From NCBI GenBank assembly GCA_900542445.1, contig UQNN01000023.1, positions 1-32,216 on the forward strand: DNA of 32,216 nt, written 5' to 3'. This document shows, one piece after another, positions 14,968-21,645 of the stretch. The position numbers and the translations under genes were made by a program. The DNA is from an uncultured Eubacteriales bacterium (GTDB lineage Bacteria > Bacillota > Clostridia > Christensenellales > Aristaeellaceae). The first letter of the stretch is position 1; every line of letters starts with the position of its first letter. The notes under the pieces are model-generated. The model was not told where the DNA came from. It ran no database searches and saw only the letters and a program-made list of their open reading frames with translations.

Positions 14968-15952
14968 GCTCTGCCGCCTCCTCCCGAATGCGCGGGTCGA
15001 TCGCCGCGGCGACGATATCGCCCAGCAGGTTGCTGAGCACGACGCAGAGCGCCGAAAGCAGGAAGCAGAACTGCGCGGTCGCAAAGTCGCGGCAGGATAC
15101 GGCGTTGTACATCATCTGTCCCATGCCCTTCCAGCCGAAGACGACCTCGACCACCATCGCGCCGGAGAGCAGCCCGCCCAGCTGCATGCACAGCGATGTG
15201 GAATACGGCACGAGCGCGTTTTTAAGCACATGGCGAAAGAGCACCTTGTTTTGACCGATGCCCTTGGCGCGTGCGGTGAGGATGTATTCCTCCTGCCGAA
15301 TCTGGGAGACGGTGCTTTTCATCAGCATGAAATCACCCGACGTGCGGAACAGAATCAAAATGCACAGCGGCAGAATCATGTGCTGGACGATGCTCGCCGT
15401 CCGCGCCGCGCCGGAAAGGCCGGGCGAAACCATGCCGTTGATCGGCACCCACTTGAGCTTGTAGGCGAACGCGATGAGCAGCAGCAGACTCAGGCAGTTT
15501 GAAGGAATGGTATTCAGAAACAGGAAAAACGGCGTGGCGATGCGGTCAAACAGACCGCCGGGGCGGATGCCCGCGTGAATGCCGAGCACCGCGCCGAGAA
15601 TGCAGGAGATGATGAGCGTCGGAACGGAGAGCAGCAGCGTCCAATACGCGGCGGAACGGAAATTTTCGATGACGGGCTTCTGGTTGGTATAGGAAAGACC
15701 GAAATCCAGCGTCAGCACGCTTTTCATGTAGCGCGCGTACTGCGTCGGCAGATCGTCGTTCAGACCGAATTTCTCCGTGACCTGTTCCAGATAGGCAGGG
15801 TTGTTATCCAGCAGGTAATAGTATTCCTCTTCGCCAATCAGAAAGATGATCGGGTCGCCCGGCATGGTATGCACCAGCGTGAAGCTGATGGTGATAATCA
15901 GCCAGATCGTCGCAATGGCGATGAGGGTTTTCTTGAGGATGTGTTTGAACAA
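14960..15952 (-). CDS. Dpp/Opp/Nik-type ABC transporter permease (DppB/NikB-like)
   Basis: 330-aa permease. The start chosen is TTG 15952 because GGGAG (15,963-15,967) is correctly spaced; an in-frame TTG at 15,991 would put translation inside the hairpin that separates this gene from the binding-protein gene. The first helix is followed by the family motif HTMPGDPI, and a further five helices include LDFGLSY before TM2. The EAA loop is ILTARAKGIGQNKVLFRHVLKNALVP. VVEVVFGWKGMGQMMYNAV is the classic late DppB signature. It belongs to the PepT (peptide/nickel) importer class. Confidence 0.9.
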   Translation of the reverse strand: MFKHILKKTLIAIATIWLIITISFTLVHTMPGDPIIFLIGEEEYYYLLDNNPAYLEQVTEKFGLNDDLPTQYARYMKSVLTLDFGLSYTNQKPVIENFRSAAYWTLLLSVPTLIISCILGAVLGIHAGIRPGGLFDRIATPFFLFLNTIPSNCLSLLLLIAFAYKLKWVPINGMVSPGLSGAARTASIVQHMILPLCILILFRTSGDFMLMKSTVSQIRQEEYILTARAKGIGQNKVLFRHVLKNALVPYSTSLCMQLGGLLSGAMVVEVVFGWKGMGQMMYNAVSCRDFATAQFCFLLSALCVVLSNLLGDIVAAAIDPRIREEAAERA

Positions 15953-15976
15953 AAGGAAATCACTCCCGTTATAGCA

Positions 15977-16019
15977 GAAAAGGGCTGACAAGCCCCAAGA
16001 TCAAGGATTTGTCAGTCCC
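15977..16019 (-). terminator. Intra-operon attenuator hairpin between binding-protein and permease genes
   Basis: On the - strand GGGACTGACAA pairs with TTGTCAGCCC, with TTTTC following. It begins 15 bases after the binding-protein stop. Such a partial terminator would keep the binding protein at higher levels than the membrane subunits, a common arrangement. Confidence 0.6.
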
Positions 16020-16034
16020 CAAATTCAGATATGC

Positions 16035-17654
16035 TTACTTCGCCGTCAGGTCAAACCAGGTTCTGGCGTTGATGACGCCCCAGCTCTGCCAGTTATCCCA
16101 GCCTTCAATCTTGTCGGTGCGATACGGGAAGAAGCCCGTCTGCCACGCGAAGGTCAGACCGAACATCTCCTCGTCGGCGAGGTGCTGGAGGTTGCGGCTG
16201 TTTTCGATATACTGCTCGTCGTTGATGGCCTCGGTCATCGCGTAGTAGTATTCCTTCAGACGCGGATCATGGCAGCTGCCCCAGTGCCAGCCGGAATCGC
16301 CGTCGCGCAGCTCGGCGAGCATGTAGCGGAACGGCGTGGAATAGAGCATGCCAGAAGTGGTAAAGGTGATGGAGATGTCGTATTCCTCCTTGGTCACCTT
16401 ATCTTCCCAAATCTCGCTGTTGGCGATGGCTTCCTCGTCGATGTGGCAGTTCACGCCGACATTCTGGAGGGACTTGCAGACGATTTCGCCCAGACGGGAG
16501 CGGACTTCCATGCTGCGGGAATACTGCGGAATGACGGACAGATCCATCTTGCCGCCGTCCGGCAGTTCGCGCCAGCCGTCGCCGTCCGCATCGACATAGC
16601 CCGCCGTATCCAGCATGGATTTCGCGGTCTCCGCGTTGTACGCCAGCATCGCGATGGAATCGTCAAAGCCCTTGAAGGACGGACCAAGCACGCCGCGGTT
16701 GGCAGGCTTGCCGTATTCGCCGTTGATGGCGGTCGCCGCGGTCGGGTAGTCGATGGCGTAGGCAATCGCCTGACGGAAATTCACGTCGTCGCCCGGTGTG
16801 CGGCTGCATCCGAACAGCATCTGATAGCTGCCAGCGAACGGGCTTTCGCCCATGTCGAGTCCGTCCATACCGGTGAAGCTGTCGATCAGTGTCGCTTCAA
16901 TCGGGTTGGCGTAGTTGTAATACGCGTCGCACTCGCCGCTTGCCAGCGCCATCATCAGGCTCGCCTGATCCGCGTAGGTCTGCACGGTCACCTTGTCCAC
17001 GGTGATTTCGCCGAGGAATGCGTTCTCCGGCACGGCCTCATAGTAAGAGGTCTGGGAATCCACATCGTAGCCCACCAGCTTGTACGGGCCGCAGCCAATG
17101 GCAGCGTCCTCGCCGGTGTAGTGGGAATAATCCTCGATGCCTTCCCAGATGTGCTTGGCATAGATGCATGCCGTGTTCATGCAGGAGGTGTTGAGGTAAT
17201 AATACACGTCCGGCTGGGAGAAGGTCAGGCGCGCCGCGTTTTCGCCGGTGATCTCCACGCTGACCAGATTGGACAGACCGCCGACCTTCTTCACGTCGCG
17301 CTGGAATTCGAAGGTGAAGATGATATCCTCGTCGGTCACGGGCTGACCATCATGCCAGATCGCGCCCTTATGCCAGGTGAAATCCAGCACCTTACCGTCT
17401 TCCGAAATCTCGTAGCTGGTGAAAAAATAGGGCTGCAAATCGCCGTTCGCGTCGCGATAGACGTAGTTGCCCTGCGTCAGACCGTTGTAATTCATGCGAC
17501 CGAATGCGTCGCTTTGGGTGGTCATGTTGAAGGTGTTGTTGGCTGCCGTCGTGCCGACGATGAGGTTTTCGACGTGCTTTTTGCCCTCGGCCATGGCGCA
17601 GGAGAGCGAGAACACAAACACCAGCATAAGCAGCAGGGAGACAAGTTTCTTCAT
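16035..17654 (-). CDS. Family 5 extracellular solute-binding protein (DppA/OppA/NikA-like), B12-regulated
   Basis: 539-aa binding protein and first gene of the second B12 riboswitch operon. Start ATG 17654 is preceded by an ideal AGGAGG. A Sec signal peptide spans about residues 1-23 (SLSCAMA before Glu). The cysteine is not in a proper lipobox, so cleavage after AMA by signal peptidase I seems likelier than lipidation. The SBP_bac_5 pattern is clear: FTWHKGAIWHDGQPVTDEDIIFTFE split near residues 105-130, GCGPYKLVGY near 185, VDKVTVQTYADQASLMMAL near 220, and NFRQAIAYAIDY near 300. A long opposite-strand open frame covers the gene but lacks a ribosome site. The ligand could be Co2+, a cobalt complex, a corrinoid precursor or a peptide; riboswitch control favours cobalt or corrinoid. 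Confidence 0.9.
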   Translation of the reverse strand: MKKLVSLLLMLVFVFSLSCAMAEGKKHVENLIVGTTAANNTFNMTTQSDAFGRMNYNGLTQGNYVYRDANGDLQPYFFTSYEISEDGKVLDFTWHKGAIWHDGQPVTDEDIIFTFEFQRDVKKVGGLSNLVSVEITGENAARLTFSQPDVYYYLNTSCMNTACIYAKHIWEGIEDYSHYTGEDAAIGCGPYKLVGYDVDSQTSYYEAVPENAFLGEITVDKVTVQTYADQASLMMALASGECDAYYNYANPIEATLIDSFTGMDGLDMGESPFAGSYQMLFGCSRTPGDDVNFRQAIAYAIDYPTAATAINGEYGKPANRGVLGPSFKGFDDSIAMLAYNAETAKSMLDTAGYVDADGDGWRELPDGGKMDLSVIPQYSRSMEVRSRLGEIVCKSLQNVGVNCHIDEEAIANSEIWEDKVTKEEYDISITFTTSGMLYSTPFRYMLAELRDGDSGWHWGSCHDPRLKEYYYAMTEAINDEQYIENSRNLQHLADEEMFGLTFAWQTGFFPYRTDKIEGWDNWQSWGVINARTWFDLTAK

Positions 17655-17689
17655 TCGGATTATTCCTCCTTTTATTTGGTGCGCAAGAC

Positions 17690-17737
17690 GACAAAAAGCA
17701 CTGCATCGACAATCTTTTTCGGTCGGCACAGTGCTTT
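17690..17737 (-). terminator. Riboswitch-linked terminator before the binding-protein gene
   Basis: On the - strand AAAGCACTG pairs with CAGTGCTTT across a roughly 25-base loop, followed by a T-run and GTCG. It is about 100 bases after the aptamer and about 35 bases before the ATG, a suitable position for the expression platform. Confidence 0.7.
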
Positions 17738-17791
17738 GAGCGCGCCAAACAAACCCGCCGCCGTCAGGAGAAACGGGATATTTGGGTACAG

Positions 17792-17820
17792 AAAAAACAG
17801 CTCTTCCGAGACCGGGAAGA
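17792..17820 (-). terminator. Second terminator-like hairpin in the riboswitch leader
   Basis: On the - strand TCTTCC, loop CGGTCTC and GGAAGA are followed by GCTG and six T residues. It sits just downstream of the aptamer and may be an early attenuator or part of the switching helix. Confidence 0.5.
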
Positions 17821-17837
17821 CCCTTGATTGTCGCAAA

Positions 17838-18036
17838 AAGTATGTATTCTGACTCAGGCTTCATAGCAGACGCTCTCGCCTTCCCAGAGCTTACACCCCA
17901 GTGACTGACCCAAAGGGTCGTGAGAGCCGCTCAGCCAATACAGCAGCGGTCCTGTGCGGGATTCTCACCCGGCTTCCCATGCGCAAAGGCATGATGCTTT
18001 TCGCTACGCTATGCAGTTTGAGGCTTACACCATAAG
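17838..18036 (-). promoter_or_regulatory. Cobalamin (B12) riboswitch aptamer controlling the Nik/Opp-type importer
   Basis: Reading the - strand: TGGGAAGCCGGGTGAGAATC, then GCACAGGACCGCTGCTGTAT, then GGTCAGTCACTGGGG, TGGGAAGGCGAGAG, and GAAGCCTGAGTCAGAATAC. These are the ordered conserved blocks of the cobalamin riboswitch, including the peripheral CAGTCACTGG...GGGAAGG arm that is not evident in the first riboswitch of this window. The aptamer begins directly at the predicted transcription start. Confidence 0.93.
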
Positions 18037-18038
18037 GA

Positions 18039-18067
18039 ATTATAGGGGGATTTGAGGCGGTTGTCAA
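18039..18067 (-). promoter_or_regulatory. Consensus SigA-type promoter of the importer operon
   Basis: On the - strand a perfect TTGACA (18,067-18,062) and a perfect TATAAT (18,044-18,039) are separated by 17 bases. The start site near 18,032 is the first part of the aptamer. The spacer contains CTCAAATCCCC, resembling that of the promoter at 398-426. Confidence 0.88.
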
Positions 18068-18133
18068 GGCGATATGCTCGATGAATATATACAAAAAATT
18101 TTTTGAACAGAAGGATAAGAGCGCAAAACACCA

Positions 18134-18152
18134 AAAATATTCCTTGACAAAA
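18134..18152 (+). repeat. 19-bp direct repeat, copy 1
   Basis: AAAATATTCCTTGACAAAA occurs here and again, identically, at 18,483-18,501. Both copies can be read in a frame giving KYSLTK. Copy 2 abuts the truncated end of the relaxase gene. Confidence 0.8.
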
Positions 18153-18248
18153 ACAGTTACTGTAGCAGGCGATGATATTGCTCTTCGGCAAAACAAATTG
18201 AGATCTTTACACATAAGTAAAAGTACAAAATATAAATATAGGAGATCT

Positions 18249-18380
18249 GTGCTATACCTCAAACGAGTGAATAAGAAGTCTCGTATTAGGAACAGATACA
18301 CAACTGTATATGAAGAAGGCCCTGGCGGTAAAGGTGATGGAGGAAATCCGCCAATTATTAGTACAGATATCAAGGAGTGA
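18249..18380 (+). CDS. Possible 43-aa basic peptide (uncertain)
   Basis: GTG 18249 follows AGGAG with 4-base spacing in the AT-rich segment between the B12 locus and the relaxase remnant. The peptide is basic in its first half (KRVNKKSRIRNR) and has a Gly-rich run GPGGKGDGGNPP near the end. The same frame is open upstream to ATG 18081, but no ribosome site is seen there. I do not recognise a family. A second tiny frame with a good ribosome site starts 4 bases after its stop. Confidence 0.25.
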   Translation: MLYLKRVNKKSRIRNRYTTVYEEGPGGKGDGGNPPIISTDIKE

Positions 18381-18384
18381 GTGA

Positions 18385-18453
18385 ATGTCTTTGATTAAGG
18401 AAATTGTTAATAATCTTCCCTATCTCTTAATCTATTGTTTATGGACGAAATAA
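18385..18453 (+). CDS. Possible 22-aa hydrophobic peptide (uncertain)
   Basis: ATG 18385 is preceded by AAGGAGTGAGTGA, a strong ribosome site at correct spacing. The predicted peptide has a short amphipathic start (MSLIKEIVNN) and a hydrophobic end (LPYLLIYCLW) with one cysteine. It could be a small membrane peptide, a signal-peptide-like precursor or a chance frame. No known family recognised. Confidence 0.25.
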   Translation: MSLIKEIVNNLPYLLIYCLWTK

Positions 18454-18482
18454 CCAGACTTACATGAAATTGAGATAATGGT

Positions 18483-18501
18483 AAAATATTCCTTGACAAA
18501 A
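18483..18501 (+). repeat. 19-bp direct repeat, copy 2
   Basis: Identical to 18,134-18,152, 349 bases away. The homology to relaxases on its right begins a few bases after this repeat, so it marks a recombination or deletion junction. Confidence 0.8.
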
Positions 18502-19546
18502 TTCTTTTCATAATCACATTGTCTTTTGCGCGACTGCGCTGGATTGCACACGCAAATTCAGAGACATCCTGCGTTCCGGCAAGGTGCTGGCTGAGCTAAG
18601 CGACCAGATTTGTGAGGAGCATCAGCTCTCCGTCATCCGGGAACCGGAAAACCAAACGGTCACCTATGACAAATGGCTTGATGAGAACGCCAAAGCATCC
18701 CAACGAGACATGCTGCGGATGACGATTGACGCCGCGCTTCGGATGCAGCCGGAGGGCTTCGATACGCTGATGCAGCTGCTGGAGGAAGCAGGCTGCAGGA
18801 TTAAGTGCGGCGCGCAGATCAGCATCAAGCCGCCCAGCGCAAAGCGCTTTATCCGGCTGGATACGGTTGGCGCAGAGCACACGGAAGAAGCATTGCGCAT
18901 GTTGCTTGCCGGAAAGCATGTGCATATCCCCAAACGCTCCAGAGGCCGGATGACGAAAAGCCAGGTCGAGCGCCTGATTGACATTGAAGTAAAGCTGCGA
19001 TCCGGCAAGGGCAAAGGCTATGAACGCTGGGCGGAAAGACGCAACACCTGTGCGCTGGCAAGCTCGATGATCTACCTGAAAGAGAATCATGTTGGCTCCT
19101 ATGCCGAGCTTGAGAGCAGAATTCAGGCTGCGCTCGGTGAGAGAGGCGTGCTGAAAAGCAGAATCCGGGCAGCACAAGCGCGGATGGAGGAGATCAGCGG
19201 GCAGAAGAAAGCCATTCTGGTTTACAGAAGAACGAAGGAGGTCTATGCGAAGTACCGTGAGTCGGGATGGTCGCCGACGTTCTATCGGGAGCATAAGGCG
19301 GACATTGAAGCCCACAAGGAGGCGCAGGCGGTGTACAGTGCTGCCGGTGGAAAGCTCCCTACGCTCGCTGAGCTGTCAGAGGAATACGATCTCCTGCTCA
19401 GCCAAAAGAGAGAAACTGGTGAAGAAATGTCTCGGCTGAACGAAGAACTGAAGAACCTCCGGCATATCAAGTCGAACATGGATACGCTCCTTGACGATGA
19501 GCGATATGAAACGGATCGGCACGACCATAATGAGCTCTCCATTTGA
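18497..19546 (+). pseudogene. Relaxase (MobA/VirD2 type), N-terminal part missing
   Basis: The frame opens inside the catalytic metal-binding motif: the first recognisable residues are HNHIVFCAT, the end of the relaxase His triad, then LDCTRKFRDILRSGK and LSDQICEEHQLSVIREPE, which are typical of relaxases of Firmicute integrative elements. The tyrosine-bearing N-terminal region and the first part of the His motif are absent, so nicking activity is lost. The C-terminal part is long and coiled (GERGVLKSRIRAAQARMEEI and KRETGEEMSRLNEELKNL), as in intact homologues. A start at GTG 18584 is possible but has no convincing ribosome site. Upstream sequence reads KYSLTKFFS in another frame before the His motif, suggesting a frameshift plus deletion. 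Together with the integrase at 25.6 kb it marks a former integrative element. Confidence 0.85.
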
Positions 19547-19552
19547 ACGCGC

Positions 19553-19793
19553 AGCGCTCGCTTGGTGGAGCTTTCATGGCTCAACTCAGGTGTGAAAACG
19601 TCCCGCGCGTCGATCTTGAGCAGACGGATCAGGGGAAAAGCGTCCCCATCTTCGGATTCCCCCTATAGTTTTCGATGTTCATGATCGTCCGGGGATCGGT
19701 ATTGGTCTGACTGGCAACCTGCTCCTGTGTGAGCTTCAGATCATTTCGGGCTACCTTCACGGCATCGCCCAAGGGTCTGGCATAATCTTGCAT
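19553..19793 (-). pseudogene. Xre-family helix-turn-helix regulator, frameshifted
   Basis: From ATG 19793, with GAGGTG upstream, the frame gives ARPLGDAVKVARNDLKLTQE, QVASQTNTDPRTIMNIENYR and GNPKMGTLFP, then a TGA. One base later the alignment resumes as LIRLLKIDARDVFTPEL, the expected continuation of this regulator family from Firmicute integrative elements. The break lies in a run of four C residues (19,647 region), where a fifth C would restore the frame. The 3' end then runs into the relaxase gene end without the usual Ser-rich tail. Intact homologues are about 110 aa. It is read convergently with the relaxase remnant. Confidence 0.75.
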
Positions 19794-19980
19794 TGTATTT
19801 CACCTCGGGTGAATTCTACAATACCCTGTGTTTCGTTTGAATTCATTGCAGTTCTGCTAATTGAACGTATATATGTATTGTAATGAATGGAGACGGAATT
19901 GTGATACGAGCCTCTCTGAACGAAATCCATAATGCGCATGTGAATTTCAATGCGGCGTAAGGGAAAAGCATACCCTGGAG

Positions 19981-19998
19981 GGTGAACTGCAGTTCACC
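19981..19998. repeat. Perfect 18-bp palindrome upstream of the sigma-like gene
   Basis: GGTGAACTGCAGTTCACC is fully self-complementary and is followed on the + strand by TTCCTTTTCTTT. It lies 93 bases before the sigma-like start codon. It could be a small terminator or an operator for a dimeric regulator such as the neighbouring Xre protein. Confidence 0.55.
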
Positions 19999-20090
19999 TT
20001 CCTTTTCTTTGGCTTATTTTTCCTCCATTGCCGTTCACCTCCCTCTGTTCGATTCGCAGTTTACCAACGAATCGAATGGAGGAAGAACGC

Positions 20091-20513
20091 ATGAAAACGA
20101 TCAACCTTCGGGAGCTGTATCCCGATGCCTATATGTCGGATTATTTTGTTGAGGTGCCGGATGAAGTTGCAGAGGTTTTTATCACCTTTGAGCGCATGGA
20201 GAACGCCTATAAGCAGCGCACCTATTACCACAGGGCATTTTACACGCTCGACTGCTCCGATGGCATTGAGCAGAGCGTCGTGTTCCGTTCGCTTACGCCG
20301 GAGGAAATCTACAAGCGGAAGCTGACGCGGGAGCAGCTGCATGCGGCGATTTCGTCACTCCCGGACAAGCAGGCCAAGCGTATCTACGCACACTACATCC
20401 TTGGCATCAGCAGAGCTGAAATTGCAAAGGCAGAAGGGGTCAGCAAGGTTGCTGTTACATACTCCATTCAACGGGGGATGCGAGTGCTTTCCCGCAAAAT
20501 AAGGGGATTCTGA
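20091..20513 (+). CDS. Sigma-70-like protein of an integrative element
   Basis: 140-aa protein starting at ATG 20091 after GGAGGAAG. Residues 1-50 contain the acidic start INLRELYPDAYMSDYFVEVP, and the middle contains YKQRTYYHRAFYTLDCSDGIE. The C-terminal third is a region-4-like helix-turn-helix: LPDKQAKRIYAHYILGISRAEIAKAEGVSKVAVTYSI (given here only as landmarks at about residues 95-130). Proteins of this layout accompany relaxase modules in Firmicute integrative elements and are annotated as sigma-70 family; whether they direct RNA polymerase is not established. It appears intact and is followed by a strong terminator at 20,619. Confidence 0.85.
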   Translation: MKTINLRELYPDAYMSDYFVEVPDEVAEVFITFERMENAYKQRTYYHRAFYTLDCSDGIEQSVVFRSLTPEEIYKRKLTREQLHAAISSLPDKQAKRIYAHYILGISRAEIAKAEGVSKVAVTYSIQRGMRVLSRKIRGF

Positions 20514-20618
20514 ACAATTTGATGAGAGCCTTTGGCGGCGTCCACAGCTTCGGCTGACGTGTCAGGCTCCTTCTCTGCATGGAAAGAGATGACGATTTGC
20601 CGCAAGGCAATAAACGCT

Positions 20619-20670
20619 AAACGGCAGATACGCTGTCCGATCCTCTGATCGGCTCGTACCTGCCGTTTTT
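20619..20670 (+). terminator. Rho-independent terminator after the sigma-like gene
   Basis: AAACGGCAG (20,619-20,627) pairs with CTGCCGTTT (20,660-20,668), with an internal CCGATC/GATCGG stem, and the T-run continues to 20,670. The - strand side has only a weak T-run, so it mainly serves the + strand. Confidence 0.75.
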
Positions 20671-20747
20671 GCTATTTCATTCGGGTTGATCTGGAATTCC
20701 TCAGTCCTTGCGCATCCTCAGGCTGTCGTCTGTGCGCTAAAGCGTGG

Positions 20748-21158
20748 TCAGATGAGGATGCCCTCGCAGTGGTCGATCTCGTGCTGTATGATCTGTGCCG
20801 TAAAGCCGGAGAAGGTCCTGATGCGGCTCTGGAACTTCTCGTTCTGCCACTGCACCTTGATGGTCCGGAATCGCTTCGTCTTGCGGATACCGGCGAGAGA
20901 CAGGCAGCCCTCCTCCGCCTCGTAGGGCCCGGACTGCCTGACAATGACAGGGTTGAACATGACCATGTATGCGCCGTCACTCTCAAAGGCGATGATCCGC
21001 TTGCCGACGCCGATCATATTGGCTGCCATCCCCACGCAGCCCTCTCTGTGGGCCGCCAGCGTATCCAGCAGATCCTGCGCAACGCCGAGATCGTCCGCCG
21101 TGGCGGGCTCGGATTTGCGCGCAAGAAAGAATGGATCTCTGCATATCTCACGAATCAT
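20748..21158 (-). CDS. Peptide deformylase-like protein
   Basis: 136-aa member of the polypeptide deformylase family, metal enzymes that remove the N-formyl group of nascent proteins. Motif I reads GCVGMAANMIG, motif II is EGCLS with the metal-binding cysteine, and motif III is HEIDH with two metal-binding histidines and the catalytic glutamate. Motif I normally ends in Gln (GxGxAAxQ); here an Asn stands in its place, a feature I recall in short Firmicute deformylase-like proteins. The start ATG 21158 overlaps the preceding YdeI-like stop (ATGA), with GAGGAAGGA upstream. It is shorter than housekeeping deformylases, so a second, accessory copy is likely. Confidence 0.85.
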   Translation of the reverse strand: MIREICRDPFFLARKSEPATADDLGVAQDLLDTLAAHREGCVGMAANMIGVGKRIIAFESDGAYMVMFNPVIVRQSGPYEAEEGCLSLAGIRKTKRFRTIKVQWQNEKFQSRIRTFSGFTAQIIQHEIDHCEGILI

Positions 21159-21622
21159 GTTGTTCCTTCCTCTCTGCTGCTTTGCTCGTAGTATTTGTCG
21201 ATGCCCCCAAAGCCAGGAATCCGCCGGTTCTGCCTTGTCTTTTCGAGAAAGCTTTTCATGCGCTTTTCAAACTCTTCCGGGCGTTTTCTTGCGGTATCGA
21301 TATAGGCAACCCGTATTCTGCGGTAGGCATCGGGAAAGGCGTTGTAGTTTTCCCACGCGACGGGGTCTGCCCTGAGCCTGCTCAGGATGTCCTCGGGAAA
21401 CACATAGGGCGCGGTGATCAGCGGGAGCACGTTTTCCCGGACGGCGGGATGAAGCAGACCGCGGTCATTGAGCCAGCTCAGCCGCTCGATGTTTGGGCGT
21501 GAATAGACGCTCGACGGATTTCTCGGCGTGAATCGCTGCGCCCTGTGAAGCGGATCGATGTGCTTGATGGTGCTGTCAATCCAGCCAAAGCACAGGGCTT
21601 CCTCTACGGTGTCGTTGTACAC
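21155..21622 (-). pseudogene. YdeI/OmdA-family protein, N-terminus missing
   Basis: 155 codons remain from GTG 21622. The segment TVEEALCFGWIDSTIKHID followed by RAQRFTPRNPSSVYS is typical of the YdeI (OmpD-associated) family, whose full proteins are about 190 aa and begin some 40 residues earlier. The frame is closed by a TAA just before the GTG, and no ribosome site precedes it. The C-terminus is complete, with the family pattern FPDAYRRIRVAYIDTARKRP. The junction lies only 24 bases from the end of the DUF2971 gene, so arrival of that block probably removed the 5' part. It remains coupled to the deformylase gene. Confidence 0.72.
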
Positions 21623-21645
21623 GCATTAATAGGGCGATCAATTCT

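Noticed and set aside
16182..17852. 556-codon + strand frame opposite the family 5 binding protein
   Set aside because: The - strand gene has a riboswitch, ribosome site, signal peptide and clear domain; the mirror frame is Val/His/Gly-rich without any family.
20672..21191. Frames on the + strand opposite the deformylase-like gene
   Set aside because: The - strand carries all three deformylase motifs; the + frames have no family or ribosome site.
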